Shown here piece after piece: positions 11,915 through 23,792 of a DNA stretch of 64,000 nucleotides. This DNA comes from Eucalyptus grandis (lineage: Eukaryota > Streptophyta > Magnoliopsida > Myrtales > Myrtaceae): NCBI RefSeq assembly GCF_016545825.1, contig NC_052614.1, positions 41,448,072 through 41,512,071 of the forward strand, in the 5' to 3' direction. How positions within the stretch are numbered: the stretch's first letter is position 1; each line of letters begins with the position of its first letter. Position numbers and translations under genes: made by a program. The notes beneath the pieces were generated by a model. That model was not told where the DNA came from. It ran no database searches and saw nothing but the letters and a program-made list of their open reading frames with translations.

Positions 11915-12500
11915 AATTCTCTGCAAAAGCTTCGTTGTCAATTCTTTCACCTCCTTGGCCTTATACTCCCATACGGTGACTCTTTGGCTGTCTCGTGCAC
12001 TCGTCCGAATGCCGATCTTGCAAAACGTGGCGAAATGCTCAGCTATTATTGATGAGGTCGTACTCGCCAAAAGTATTGCCCTCGTAAAGCTCTTGAGCCT
12101 TGTTGACGACTTCCTCGGGCGACATCGTATTGGATAAGGTCGTACGGGTCCCCCATCTCGTCAGCCAATACTCTAGCGATGGTCGCCCATATGCATACAT
12201 GTAGAGGGAACGGAGTTCGTCGCCTTCTCGCCGGAAGGAATCGAGAGAAGTTTTGTTGACTCCCATTCCTGTGAAGTGAATCACATGGTCCTCTCCAACA
12301 TAGACACCTATCATAATCAAATGTGAACATGTGCAACATAGAAAAGAATCAATGGTCCAAATAGGGAGAGAGAGAGAGAGAGTCACTGGAAGGAATCGAG
12401 AGAAGTTTTGTTGACTCCCATTCTTGTGAAGTGAATCACATGGTCCTCTCCAAAATAGACGCCTATCATAATCAAATGTGAACATGTGCAACATAGAAAA
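11915..12500 (-). pseudogene. LRAT / NC-domain protein pseudogene
   Basis: Minus-strand reading gives GVYVGEDHVIHFTGMGVNKT, then YGRPSLEYWLTRWGTRTTLS, SPEEVVNKAQELYEGNTFGE, YDLINN and, in a shifted frame, EHFATFCKIGIRTSARDSQR. This is the plant LRAT/NC domain (NlpC/P60-related thiol enzymes). The usual NNCEHF catalytic block is broken: a frameshift falls exactly there and the cysteine codon is gone. The HVIHF histidine is kept. The exon holding GVY.GEDHVIHF is present twice because of a 155-base tandem duplication (12233-12387 and 12388-12542). The expected upstream exon with the LKPGDHIY-type start is not visible. Function is therefore very probably lost. Confidence 0.75.
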
Positions 12501-12542
12501 TAATCAATGGTCCAAATAGGGAGAGAGAGAGAGAGAGGAAAT
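12233..12542. repeat. 155-base tandem duplication
   Basis: Two direct copies, 12233-12387 and 12388-12542, both run from GGAAGGAATCGAGAGAAG through ATCAATGGTCCAAATAGGGA and a GA run. They differ at only a few positions, so the event is recent compared with the flanking gene decay. Each copy contains the LRAT HVIHF exon and its acceptor. Confidence 0.9.
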
Positions 12543-12564
12543 GGACGAATCCAAATCCAAGATG

Positions 12565-12910
12565 GAATGATAAAAATACAATTTACTTTGGCGAAAAATT
12601 CTCCAATAACTCTCTGGCGATCTTTGACTTTTCCTGACCGACCAAAAAACAAAAAAAAAGTCTTTGACTTTTCCTTCTTAGGCCATGGACGAAGAGGGTT
12701 TGCAGACATGATCAAAATACAATTTACTTTAGCTAAAAAATTAATGGGTGGACTTTGAAATTTCACGTAGGACACCTCTCCACTTCGATCGCGACGCATC
12801 CGACTGAGGCCACTTTCCAGATCTTTTCTTTCTTCTCCAATAACTCTCTGGCGATCTTTGACTTTTCCTTTTAGGCCATGGACGAAAAGGGCTTGCAGAC
12901 ATGGGACAGT
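12565..12910. repeat. Interleaved local duplications
   Basis: The string CTCCAATAACTCTCTGGCGA and the following TCTTTGACTTTTCC occur near 12600 and 12836. GGCCATGGACGAAGAGGG and GGCCATGGACGAAAAGGG occur near 12682 and 12876. AAAATACAATTTACTTT occurs near 12574 and 12715. The minus strand repeats the peptide KVKDRQRVIGE as a consequence. This is duplication debris upstream of the LRAT relic. Confidence 0.75.
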
Positions 12911-13271
12911 AGCGTAGCCGGTCATGGACTGCCAGGCTCGAGAGTGACGCCGGCTTGTCCATGGCTATGATCGGCATCATCCGGCCAGATCTGGAGTTCT
13001 CCAGATCCAGACTTGGACGAGTGCCTCATGGCCGTTGCGGGCATCGTTCTGCTGATCCAGTCGGCCTGTCAGTGCCGGCGACTCCGCCGGTGGTGACCGT
13101 GGGAGAGGCGCAGAGGTCGGGCTTATAGGGCCAGATGGATTTTTCGAGCAAGAGGGACTGGCAGGCTGACCGCGGAGAACATGGCGTCAAAGGGAGGTCG
13201 GTGCAGTTGCCGTAGAGCTTTTTGGTAAACTTAGGGACGAGCAGGTGAGGGAGATGGGCCGGAGGCACAAC

Positions 13272-13273
<2 letters not shown>

Positions 13274-13304
<31 letters not shown>
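13274..13304. repeat. (GA)n microsatellite
   Basis: About 15 uninterrupted GA units. Confidence 0.95.
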
Positions 13305-13305
<1 letters not shown>

Positions 13306-14041
13306 CCATTGTTCTTGCAGAGAGAGAGCTGAGAGAGAAAAAAATCTGAAAGGCGGCCTCACCCGGACGCGTTGCCATAGCATGCCCTAAATTTTCTCGT
13401 TTTGGAGATGGGCACCAGCTCATTATGGGACTTCCCTCTCATGGAAATGCATGGGTGATCAAAATCAGATATATTAGCATCCATTGAAATGAAAAGAGTA
13501 TGACAAGGGCAAGATTTGATGATCGCTGAGTTGATCTATTAAGTATATACGACATAAAAAGTTATAATTTAGTCAAGCAGGTAACCATGTTATGGAAAAA
13601 ACGATAATGATGATGGAAAAGGAAAAACGAGGATGAATGGCTAACCGTGGTGGGTGTACAAGCCATACCGCCGGTAAGTGTAGAGCATGATCCCCGGGAG
13701 TAAGCTCTTCCTGCCATATCACGTTCCCCAACAGTAGCATTGGTTCAGAACCGAATAAGAACCGAATAGGAACTGGGAAGTGTAGACTTGAGCTGCTGGT
13801 CTTTTGGGATTAGGCTCGGACGAGCCTAAAAGAGCAGAACCGAATAGGAACCGGGCGTGAGCTGGGTTTGGCAGTGAAGAAGAAGAGGGGACCGACATGA
13901 TACTGGCGAGAGAGGTGGCTTTATAATAATAAAGGTTCGGATAGGTGACCGTCGGGGAACAAGAAAAAACACAAAAAGAGTGTACTGGTCTGACACGCAA
14001 TGCCCGACGATGCAGATGAGATCATGTTACGAGGTTGCTTC

Positions 14042-14072
14042 GAGAGAGAGCGAGAGAGAGAGAGAGAGAGAG
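14042..14072. repeat. (GA)n microsatellite
   Basis: A GA run with one interruption (GAGAGAGAGCGAGAGAG). Confidence 0.9.
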
Positions 14073-14329
14073 ATACATTTTTTCCATTTAAGGATACGAG
14101 CGTGGCACGAGCCGGCTGTTGTCTATAGGGACGAGCTTTCTCGCTGCTTTCACTGTGACGAACATCGACGTCGCCAGCAGTAGCAGAATGCACCAAGATG
14201 AAAGGAAGAAATGATGGGATAAGGTCGCGAGCTGGGGTGGTTGTTGCTTCACAGGATGGAGACATGGTGCAAGAAGGTCGAAGCGACCGAAGTTTCTGGT
14301 CTGTTATCTAGATGATGGTAGGGTCTCTC

Positions 14330-15045
14330 TTATGATTTTCTCCTCTCCTTCTAATTTTTACACAGCTTTTTTCTTTGACTCCTAATTTTCACACAGCTTT
14401 TTTCTTCAACTCCTACGGAGGGAAGGGTTTGAGTTAAAATCTCCCCCGCTTCCTTTTTGTTTGGCTAATTCGGTTCTCTATTTTTTTCCTTTCTTTCCCC
14501 TCGTTTGTGGAGTTTCTTTTTTTCCTCTTTCGATCTAGTTTAGATTTAAAACTTCTCCTTTTCGTTTTGAGGTGATTTCTATCCTAATCTAGTCTAATTT
14601 AGGGTTATCGTTTCCTTGGATTTTGTTGATATACAAATTCAATTTCAAAGAAGATCGGAAGAGTTTCATGAAGGTTTTGCTCTCACAAGTGTTAGATATA
14701 TGCTCATTTAATCTTATTTTTCTAAATGACAATGGTGTTGGGGATCGTGAACCTAGGTGTGGATTGCCGAAAGGCCAAACTGTAGCAAAAGATGGAGATC
14801 TTGGTGTGTACTCATTATTAAAGATGGATTCGTTGATCGCCGCCAATTTTAGTTTAAAAAATCTCATATTTGCTCTTTAAGCGAATGACTCTGAACTTTA
14901 TTTCAATGATTCCTCTTGTTATATGGAGCTTATTTTGTTTTAAAGTTGTCTAGGATTTGTCTTTGTAGTTGGACTGTGATGTTTCTCTCTTGTATTTTTT
15001 ATGGAAATGAATGAAATGTTACTTTAACAAAAAAAAGAAAAGAAA
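14330..15045 (+). mobile_element. Possible retroposed sequence with A-rich tail
   Basis: The segment ends TTGTATTTTTTATGGAAATG, a short AATGAAATGTTACTTTAAC and then an A-rich tail (from about 15029), the layout of a plant LINE or retroposed transcript 3' end. There is no reverse transcriptase frame, and no target duplication was confirmed. An open stretch at 14623-14880 (plus) is of unknown meaning. Confidence 0.3.
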
Positions 15046-15919
15046 AACTCAGATCAGACGAGCACCTTAGATCACAAACAAAATTGGCATATCAAAGGTG
15101 GTAGCTGAGAGTTTAGGGAAATTCTTTAAGCTTTCAAAAGGTAACAAACAAAACCGGTTTCTTCCTAAAACAACATCACATGAGAATATCTGTCTGGGGC
15201 TTGGTTTGAAAAGTCTGCATTCATGGCAATTAATAATCTCGCAGGATGTACATATAAGTAAAAGATTAATTAAAAGCCAAATACATTTTCACCCTCCAAT
15301 CAGTCGCCATGAGGCACAAAAGGGCCATTCAATTTTATAGTATGTCGTCCATAATCGTACCCCTAGTAGGAAAAAAAGAAGTATTTGATTAGGCACAAAA
15401 GGGCCATCCATATGTATGTAGATACATATGAATTGTTAATTATATCGGACTGAGATTTCGCTGACTATTCTCTTAAAATTGGGAAGGCTTCTTAAGAGTT
15501 AAGTAAAAAAAACCAACACCACACGTGTCGGGCAAGCACTTGTAAGACTTGAGGCTTCGATAGCAAGGCAACATATGCAAGTCCAGAACGATTAGTACAG
15601 AACCTCGTCCAAAAAGATAACGACGACATGATAATGATGACATGATACCATAAGCGATAAAAAAAATTCGAGTGGCTGAGCTGATGTTATGTCGTTGAGT
15701 CATACAAGAAAGCCAAAAGCAATACTTGTTTATAGATCAAAGGACGTGACGGACCCCACGCGAAGATCCTTATAATTTCTAAAAGGTCAAAAAGGAATCA
15801 TAACCGAATGTATCGTGCCTTTTTATTAGCTGGCAGGCCATCTTATTAATCACTAACATGGATGGAAGTGACGTCCGGATGTTTTGGTCAAGTCATTATT
15901 TTATTTTATTTTGCTTGTC

Positions 15920-16138
15920 TCCAAAAACATGTTGAATGTGAAATCACGTCTGAAATCCCCGTGTTATTTTAGTTTTGTTATGTTCTTGAGTTTCGGCCTT
16001 TATTAAATTCACCAAATCCCATCAAGTCCGTCCAAAAGCATGTTGACTGTGAAATCACATGTCTGAAATTCCCGTGCAGTTCACGTTGTGTTATGTTCTT
16101 GAGTTTCGGCCTTTACTAACCAAATCCCATCAAGTCCG
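15920..16138. repeat. Tandem duplication, unit about 110 bases
   Basis: Two direct copies (about 15920-16032 and 16033-16138) share TCCAAAA.CATGTTGA.TGTG, TTATGTTCTTGAGTTTCGGC and AAATCCCATCAAGTCCG. They differ by scattered substitutions and small indels. No coding frame is preserved. Confidence 0.85.
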
Positions 16139-16149
16139 TTGCTTTCCGA

Positions 16150-18970
16150 CCAATAAAATGGGCTTGCTTGCACCCGGCCAACCACCCCCCCCACCTCTTG
16201 CCTCCGGTCGGCCCCAAAATCAAGCAAATGTAACCAAAAGAGTGTCCTCATCTTTGCTTAATAGTAGTACTATGATATGACGATTCCATGGCTACAATAG
16301 CTAAAGCTTTTTTCCTTTTCCTTATCTACAAGATAAAATCCAAAGTTTCACTTGAGTTTATCAGCTAACATGATAAAAGCCATATGATTTTAATATAACT
16401 TGAATAAGTTGAACTTGAGACATAATTGGAAGAATTGTATAAGATCTTACCCATCAATTTACATTTAATTCCACTTCATTGTCATCACAAGAATGTGGCA
16501 ATTGCTCATTAGTTAAACCAACTTCCGCATTTCCATCGTGTCAGATCTCTACGCGCATATGGCTAGGAAGGTCAAGTGAGACGATGAAAGGCAAGGTTCA
16601 CTGTGGAAAGAGAAACAGTTCGGATCATTACCTAAGGAAAAATGTTACCGGCTCCTACGCAAGATTTCCATATCTTTTGACCCAAAATATTTCAACTATA
16701 GGGTATAAGCAGAAAGCTAGAAGTGGTTTATAAATGGAAAATATCTTACCTCCGATGGTTGCACTTGATGTGATTTTCATATATCACTTCCATCTAGAAT
16801 CTGTATTTATCCGTTGCTGAAATGTTCATTTTCTCTCTCGTTCTATTTATCCTTATTATTTGATAATAACCAATGGAACTTTGACTTGGAGTTCCTAATA
16901 TTGATTACGACCTTAGAAATTTGCGTGAAACACAAAAGAAAACTACACGGAAAGACGGGTCCCATGACCACCCAAAATGTGTTTCAAGTGGCAAAATAGT
17001 ATACATCATAATAACGGCTTTTTTCTAGGGATGGCGGATAAAATGCAAATCGTGGAATATATACTCATTCATAACACGTAGGTGCTCGATAAATTGAAGT
17101 ATGCATATCATGGCCCTACAAGTTATGGTATATTACAAGTTTTTCTCTCTGTATAAGTAAAGAACTGATTTATCTATTGGAGCGAAGGAAGACAACTTCT
17201 TTCTGCGAATTATCATGAGATCGGGCCTTTTAGGAATTGCACTGTATGCTGCACGCATAAGTTCATATGCAGAAGGTAAACAATAATGGAAATGGACGGA
17301 AAAATCCTATTTACTTCTGGAAATTTGGTACGAGTAATGCCATGTGGACATGTACCATGCATGAATGCATATGTCATCGGCGTTTATTGACAATTTGGTC
17401 GGTGGTCTGTTTATTAAAGACAGGTCCGAACATCTGTTGGATTTGTCTCACGCTAGAGACCAAGTCAACTTAAACCATTAGATTTCTTCATGTGTAAGTC
17501 GATTATTAAGTCAAGCATGGACGTATGACATTATTTCCCAATAAGGCGGCGGGGTTGTGAATGGTGGGACCCCATGACATTTAATGGACAGCGGGCCCGG
17601 CTTCTTGGCGATAAACGATGGATTACATGTTGATAGCATCAAACCAGTACATTTTCTTCAGTTCATAGTCGGACGTGAAGATTCCATGTCTATTTTCAAA
17701 GGTTTTCCGCGTTGGAATGTTTGATCCTCACTCTCGCCATTTGAAAATTGTCATGATAGCACCATATTTACATATGAACCATTACTTATGTTGCTTGTTT
17801 TTTTTTTTCCTAATATATTTGACCTGTGGTTGGATAGTTTCTATGCTTTCTTCGACCGGAGAGCATGGACTTGACTAATTATCATTGCTGACAAGAACCT
17901 TTCATTTACCTAACTTCCTGACTTCTCCACCGAGTTTCAAAAAGCTGCCCATTGCTTTTATTCAGGATTTTCCATTGACTTGGTTTAGTTCTGAGATTAA
18001 CAGAGATTCCCAGCAGTTATTTTCACAGGTATAATAAAAGATTAGGCTTTGCCAGGCTGTCGTCCGTGCACAGGAAGAAAGGTTTTAGATTAATCTGCAT
18101 TACCCCGTAAACGGGTGCGTTCTCTTCGGTTGTATATTCACTATTGAATTAATATTATTTCAGTTAGCGTGCCGGATTTTCTATTTCTTAAGGATTTGAG
18201 GTCGCTTTGCACGATTAATTTCGACCTGTTTTGCTTCGCTTTGAAAATGGAAAAATGCTTGTCATGCATGGCTCTTGCGATTTCCACAATGCACATGTAT
18301 ATTGTCCAGCTTTGATGACTGATTTAATGAGATTAATTTGATGGATTAAGATCGGGCTTCCCCAAAGTTCTTAGGCCCAAGTCACCAAATGAGGCTGGTT
18401 TACCCAGACTGATCACTTCACTATGTCACTGTAGACATGCAAATCGAGTTCAAGGGGTTGGGCTTTGTTAGAGACACTTTCACATAAGAAAGACCTTATT
18501 GAATTCCGAAAGCTCATAGCATTGGTTCCAGTCAACTCCAATTTATTGCTTCTTCTGGACCAAAAATGCCTACCAATTGTTATTGATTCGGTACTAGATG
18601 TAGCCTTTCCTAGTAGGCCATTCTAAAACTCCAGCAATGTTCACATTACTAGAATGTCGTGTCTGGGTTTATTATGTTGATGAGAAGATTCGATGCATCA
18701 AAACATGATCAAATTCTCCTGAGGCGAACCAAGTCAAAGAGTTTGGAAGCTTCTTTAAGCATAGTGACCGTGAAACTCATGTGAGATTAGTTGTGGTTTC
18801 AAAAGGCAGGCTAAGGATTAAAGAGGGTGTAGAAAGAAAGTCAGCGGAAGACGATTTACCTATTTCGGATTTGCAATGAACAATTTACCCCAGAGCAAAC
18901 GATGAATTGTGGATGAATGACGAATAATATTACTTCAGGTTTGAATGTAGTCACGAGGAAAACATCCAAT
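16150..18970. other. Intergenic, no recognisable gene
   Basis: Short frames (16479-16733, 16814-16999, 17267-17473, 17675-17878) have no family motif. I see no repeat or RNA gene here. Confidence 0.4.
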
Positions 18971-18974
18971 TTTC

Positions 18975-19880
18975 ACAACATAAATGTTATCGTCTAGAGC
19001 TCGTCCTTCATACTTTCAAGGATCCTCAAACGAGCACTCCACACACCCCTCGGGAAGGAGGGGAGACGTTCAGGAAAAATAGAGAGATAACGGCGAAGCT
19101 CCGTTACTCCCTCGGCTTGTTCCCAGCGATCTTGGCGTGGTAATTCCAGCGTCTTGTCCAACAATACAGCGAGTTCCCCATTGCACCCCTGAAGATCCAG
19201 CAACCTGACGCTTCCCACTACCGTGTCCTGCTCCGTCGCAGCTGTGCCCACAGCAACCTGATTTGCATGTGCCGTTCAGGTATATCCTCTTTCTCTCTTG
19301 TTTCGTTTATAGTCTATGCATATGAAGTTGAATTTTGCGACTGTCGACCCATGTCAGACCTTTCGCCTATAGATCTGAACAGCCAACTCCATCATGTATC
19401 CCGACTTCATCTATGCCTTCCTTCAAATGTCATGGTTTTCATTGTGTAACATTCAACTTCACTTGCCTTTGTCTCTCTCAAAGCGGATTTTGCGCTGACA
19501 CAAACCATGTACGGGAACCTCGCCATAAAAAACCACAGTTCATTTAGAGTACTCAAGAAATTCTCAGTTTCCACTGAAATTAGTGAGTCTCCAGCAAGCA
19601 GGAAATATTATGAAGTTGAATATGGGGAAGTTGATAGAGACATTAAGAAAGTGAACCCGCGATACCAGCGCTAGAATAGCAACATCTGCAGGATCCGCAT
19701 CATCTCTTCAGCGGTCATCTCAAAGGTATTCTTGGACAAAACTTTCCATTTCATATCTATTTGAGTTGCTAGGAGATACCGGACAAACCTCGAATATAAT
19801 TTAAACCAGACCAGTAACGAAACTAAAACCAAATTGATAACTTGTCATCAGTTTGAAGCTTTCCACATCAAGGTGAGCTC
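18975..19880 (+). repeat. Right copy of the inverted duplication
   Basis: This is the plus-strand partner of 1-790. The match includes CAGCAACCTGATTTGCATGTG (near 19253), CTCAGTTTCCACTGAAATTA (near 19563) and AAACTAAAACCAAATTGATA (near 19822). A minus-strand open frame of 85 residues (18994-19251) is not conserved as coding in the other copy, so I do not call it a gene. Confidence 0.7.
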
Positions 19881-19889
19881 AAAAATTCA

Positions 19890-22280
19890 TGCCGAATAAG
19901 AAGGGATTATTTAGAGGTGAATATTGACATTTACGAATTGCGAGAAACAGTCATTTATAGAAGTGTACCTCTGCAAATTGTAAAAAACTGGATGCGATGC
20001 GTGATCAAGATTTTTCTTTTATTATTGTGTAAAACAATTAAGCGGAAGAAATGCTCAACTGCTAGCCAACCATGTGGAAGTCGGGTGCCTGGTCAGTACT
20101 GTTAAAGGATCAGGATCTTTATCTTCTTTATCTTACCCTGCTACTATAAAGTCAGCTGGTGACTTCGAGAAGGAAAAAAAGAGAAATCAAGTATGCGGGG
20201 AAAAACAGAAACAAGCTGATGATCAACAATGGAAAGCTGGTGATGAAGACTGACATGAGTTGATACTGAAGACACGGATCGCCAGACTAATCAACGGTGA
20301 AGAATATGTGATGTAGGAGACAAGGATCGCCAAGCTTGCTTAGTTAACGGGTTGTTGTTCTGTTGTAAACGGTTGGTGAAATTTGGTAGTTCAGTTTTTC
20401 TGTTACTGGAAAATTAGCTTCTCTCCTTTTGTTATATATAGAGAGATATAAAATTCCAGAGAGTTGAGAGAGTTATATTCGACCATGAAATGTACACACA
20501 ATGAAAACAGAGTAGAGGAAGAAGAACAGAGGATTCGTATTGTTGGCTGTTAGATATACAGAACATTTCTTGTACAGATTCTGTGTCTGCTGAGTCTATT
20601 CTTCATCATCATCTGATTCCATTCTTCATCATCTGCATCTTCGTTTTCTCAAGTACTTGTGGGGCCTTAGCTCTCTATATCGCGCCTTTTAGCTCTGTTC
20701 CATCAGTCTCGATTTCGTTACATTCAGCTGAAGCTTCTCCATTGAACAACTGTGACTGAAGCTCAGATTGAACTCGGATTAATCACTCCAAGCACTTCAT
20801 CATCCGGTTACTGCAACAAGATCAAAGCTAAGTTCTCTCTCATTCGCTGACTCTTCTTCTTCGATTTTGTCAATGGCATTGATCCTCAATCTTTTCCTGA
20901 GTTGCCCCCTAACATCAAAAGCCACCGCCAATTGACACCACTCGCCGCTTCGGGTCCTCACTGGTTGTGCCTTTGTTTTACTGTGTTTTCTTATTATAGA
21001 CTTCAAAGAGCTTGACTCCTGCTCTTTTCTTCTTCGCCAAAGCCGATCACCAGCAATGACACCTCCAAGACATCAGCTACTTATTTTGATCATCCTTCAA
21101 TCGACATCTGCATCTCCAAGATAAGTACTTCTATACTCTGTCCTTGGAGAAAAGACAAAAAATATTAACTACTAATCCCCTGAAAATCGTCTGCCATTGA
21201 GATCCTATTTGTGATTTGAACGTGTTTCATTACATATGTGATGATTAGAATATGGATTATGGCTTTGATGAGTCCCATGGTGGATGGAAATTCTTTATGA
21301 TGTTAAGATTTTGAAGCTGGAAAAACGATGAGTAGAATTAATTGAATGATGAAGAAAGCACAAAGTTGACCATGTCTCCATAGTCTCTATAGGATATTGG
21401 AAAGAAAATATAAATGAAAGAGTTAAAGGGAAACCAAGCGAAGTATGAGATCATGTTCTAAAATGGACCGAGAAAGAGGCCGAAAGAAAGAAAGACAACA
21501 AAGGAAGGAACACAATAAAAATGAATAAATAAAATTTATAAAATTATTTAAAAAATACAAAATAAGAAAAAAGGAAGAGAGTTTAGCTGTGCAACATATG
21601 TTTGGGCGTAAAAGAAGAATAAAAAGGAAAAAGAAATCAAAGGGAAAAAAAAACATAAAATAATAAAAAGCGATAAAAGTTTATTATATATATAGACACA
21701 TATATATATTAAGAGAGAAAAAGTGCAAGCCTCAGTTAGGTGGTTCAATCTTAAGTTGTAAAGTTAATTGAATTTCATTTTAGTTCGGCTCATTTGTTTA
21801 GGGAGATATTTTCTTTGAATATTTTAAATATTTCCAACTTTAGATATTCCTTTTCTTCCGGATAAAATACAGGAAAATAAAGAATGTAGAAAATGTCAGA
21901 ATTATATAAAATTGAAAATATCAAAATCTCATTGCATTAATAAATAGATTAGGATTTAAGGATCAGTTCATATAAATGTCATTCCTCTTTGTAGATTTCC
22001 ATTTACAATATATCCCTTTTTAGATATTAGAATTAGAATTACACTTTGAATTCTATTTGATTTTAGCTTATGTGCCCGTGGCTCTTAAGATGAGTCCTAA
22101 TATTTTTTTATAAGACAATGCATTGGGTTATTTTGCTGTACCTTACCTTATATTTGTTTTTCATTAGTGTTCTTGATGTATTTGTTGTGATTGCTTTTAT
22201 ATAATTTTTTGTGTTGTGATTCCTTTTTTTGGTTGAATGGTTATGTTACATTTCAGGACCATAATATACACAATGATGAT
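19890..22280. other. Intergenic; possible LTR remnant at 20310-20720
   Basis: Near 20435 there is a TATATATAGAGAGATATAAAATT promoter-like stretch, followed by a CATCATC-rich segment of the kind found in copia LTRs. I see no paired LTR, primer site or polyprotein. From 21400 to 22250 the sequence is very AT-rich with no gene. Confidence 0.25.
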
Positions 22281-22464
22281 CACTTTATAGAGTGATAAGA
22301 ACGTCAACGTTAAACTCCACTAAGCACCTAGTCCAAGGCTGTGCTGAATGCGTACCCCAGCACAAGTAGTCTCAGTGGAAAGATTCCCGAATTGTACTTC
22401 GATGTGAGGGGGACAATTGCAATGGTGTAGAATAGACGTAGGGCAATATTGAGATGCTAAACAT

Positions 22465-22740
22465 GTCAACTCACCGTTGCTCTACATCGTTTTCTTCACC
22501 ATTGGGATTTCGCCGAACACATGGGTGTACAGCTCGAAAATCTTTCTGCAGAGGTTGTGTGTGCTGGGGTGCGTAATCTACGTTGTGGTAAATCAGGCGG
22601 TGGGTGCAGTGTTATCAATGATGTACGTATCGCTCTACAATGTGATCACCATCGGTAAGGCCTTCTTCTTGTTTGCAGCGATTGCAAGCGGGGTTTAGAA
22701 GTTCATCTGCACAAAAAGCAAAGAGTTACTGGTGAGCTAA
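22465..22740 (+). pseudogene. Polyol/monosaccharide transporter (MFS) fragment
   Basis: The plus strand reads LYIVFFTIGISPNTWVYSSK, IFLQRLCVLGCVIYVVVNQA and ITIGKAFFLFAAIASGV, then a stop. This is the C-terminal TM10-TM12 part of plant polyol/sugar transporters, normally 'F.IGLGP.TWVYSSEIFPLRLRAQG' and 'AITIGGAFFLFAGI'. The conserved Glu of SSEIFP is Lys and the RLR motif is RLC, so the copy has drifted. The rest of the 12-helix protein, about 500 residues in functional members, is absent, and no splice structure rescues it. Confidence 0.8.
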
Positions 22741-23016
22741 GTCCAACCTTCTCATTCGTGCTGTTTTTTGTAGCTGGTTTAGTTGAATCATGTCGCCCCT
22801 CTTTTGTTGATTCGCAGAGGTATTGCCGTTGAGAATGGCTTACTCATATGCTGCCGCCTTTTACTGGAGTTGCGCCGCTCTCCAGTCTTTTAAGTCTTTT
22901 ATCACCAACTCATCGTTTGGGTAAGGATAAACTTAATGAATTGAAGCTTAAGAATTTATTGACTTTCTGATTTTGAGTCACTAGACTTTGCTTGACTAAC
23001 TTCATGATATACATTG

Positions 23017-23440
23017 TGTTATGAAATCACACGTTGATTCCAGAAAAATAACACGCAATCAATTTACCGAGCAGAATATAATAATAAAGGAACAAAATCA
23101 GAAGAATATACCAGAAAATTTGTTAACAAAGTTCATCCAAACTTGGGCTACATATCTGCGTAGAGGTACTCTACGAATCCACTAGACATCAAAAAATGTT
23201 GGAATACAACGATGATCCTCTTTTAAGATCAGGGCACAAAGAGATTGAGAATTCTCATAAAGAAAAAACTCAAATTTTTCTTCTCTCTTTTTATTGCCTC
23301 TCTATTTTCTTTTTTAGCGTCTTGACAGACGGCGAGCATCTTGCCATCGCTAATATAAAAATATCACTTTTAATCTAAAAGCAAATTAGATAGAAAAAGA
23401 CAAAAAAGCTCCTAAAACAATTTGGCTTCATCTATAATAA
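23017..23440 (-). mobile_element. Ty1-copia element A, 3' LTR
   Basis: On the minus strand a purine tract AAGTGGGAGA (23441-23450) follows the RNase H remnant and is followed by TTATTATAGATG, a mutated TG start. The segment ends ATTTCATAACA at 23017, giving TGTTAT-type terminal repeats. The length is about 424 bases. No 5' partner is found because the 5' part of the element is missing beyond about 36215. Confidence 0.55.
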
Positions 23441-23496
23441 TCTCCCACTTGAAGACAAATATACCCGAGCACCAAGTAACTTTGCATCCATCTTAT

Positions 23497-23792
23497 TCAA
23501 AAACTAGTACTTGAAAAACTTGTGCCTCTATGATACTCATCATCAATAAACATGGAGTAATACCAATGGTAATAGTACAAAAAAATATGCTTCTTTCTAC
23601 CTACTATCTTGGTCAACATGTCAACTGAATTCTTCGAGCTATCAATATTTGGTAGCTTTAATTCATTATCTTTCAATGCCAACCTAATAAAATGATAACA
23701 TTTCTTGATATGTCTAGTCCTTGAGTGATAAACTGTATTCTTTGTTAAGTGCACTGCACTATGACTATCACTCCATAGTGTACTAACTAACT
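23497..23792 (-). pseudogene. Ty1-copia element A, RNase H end
   Basis: The minus strand reads TLWSDSHSAVHLTKNTVYHS, RTRHIKKCYHFIR and SSKNSVDMLTKIVG, the C-terminal end of copia RNase H ('CDSQSAIHLAKN..YH.RTKHID', 'N.ADMLTK'). It continues the frame that is interrupted at 27604 by the LTR-type insertion. Confidence 0.85.

Larger units (their letters stand above)
13000..14285. other. GC-richer spacer with GA microsatellites, unrecognised
   Basis: Several overlapping frames exist (for example 13026-13268 minus), but none shows a motif I can name. GA runs lie at 13274-13304 and 14042-14072. AGAACCGAATAGGAAC-type words recur around 13745-13850. It may be an old 5' untranslated region, but no adjoining coding exon is seen. 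Confidence 0.35.

Noticed and set aside
18994..19251. Open frame of 85 residues, minus strand, with LLDLQGC
   Set aside because: It recalls leucine-rich repeat text, but the frame is not kept in the inverted duplicate at 1-790 and no repeat periodicity is seen.
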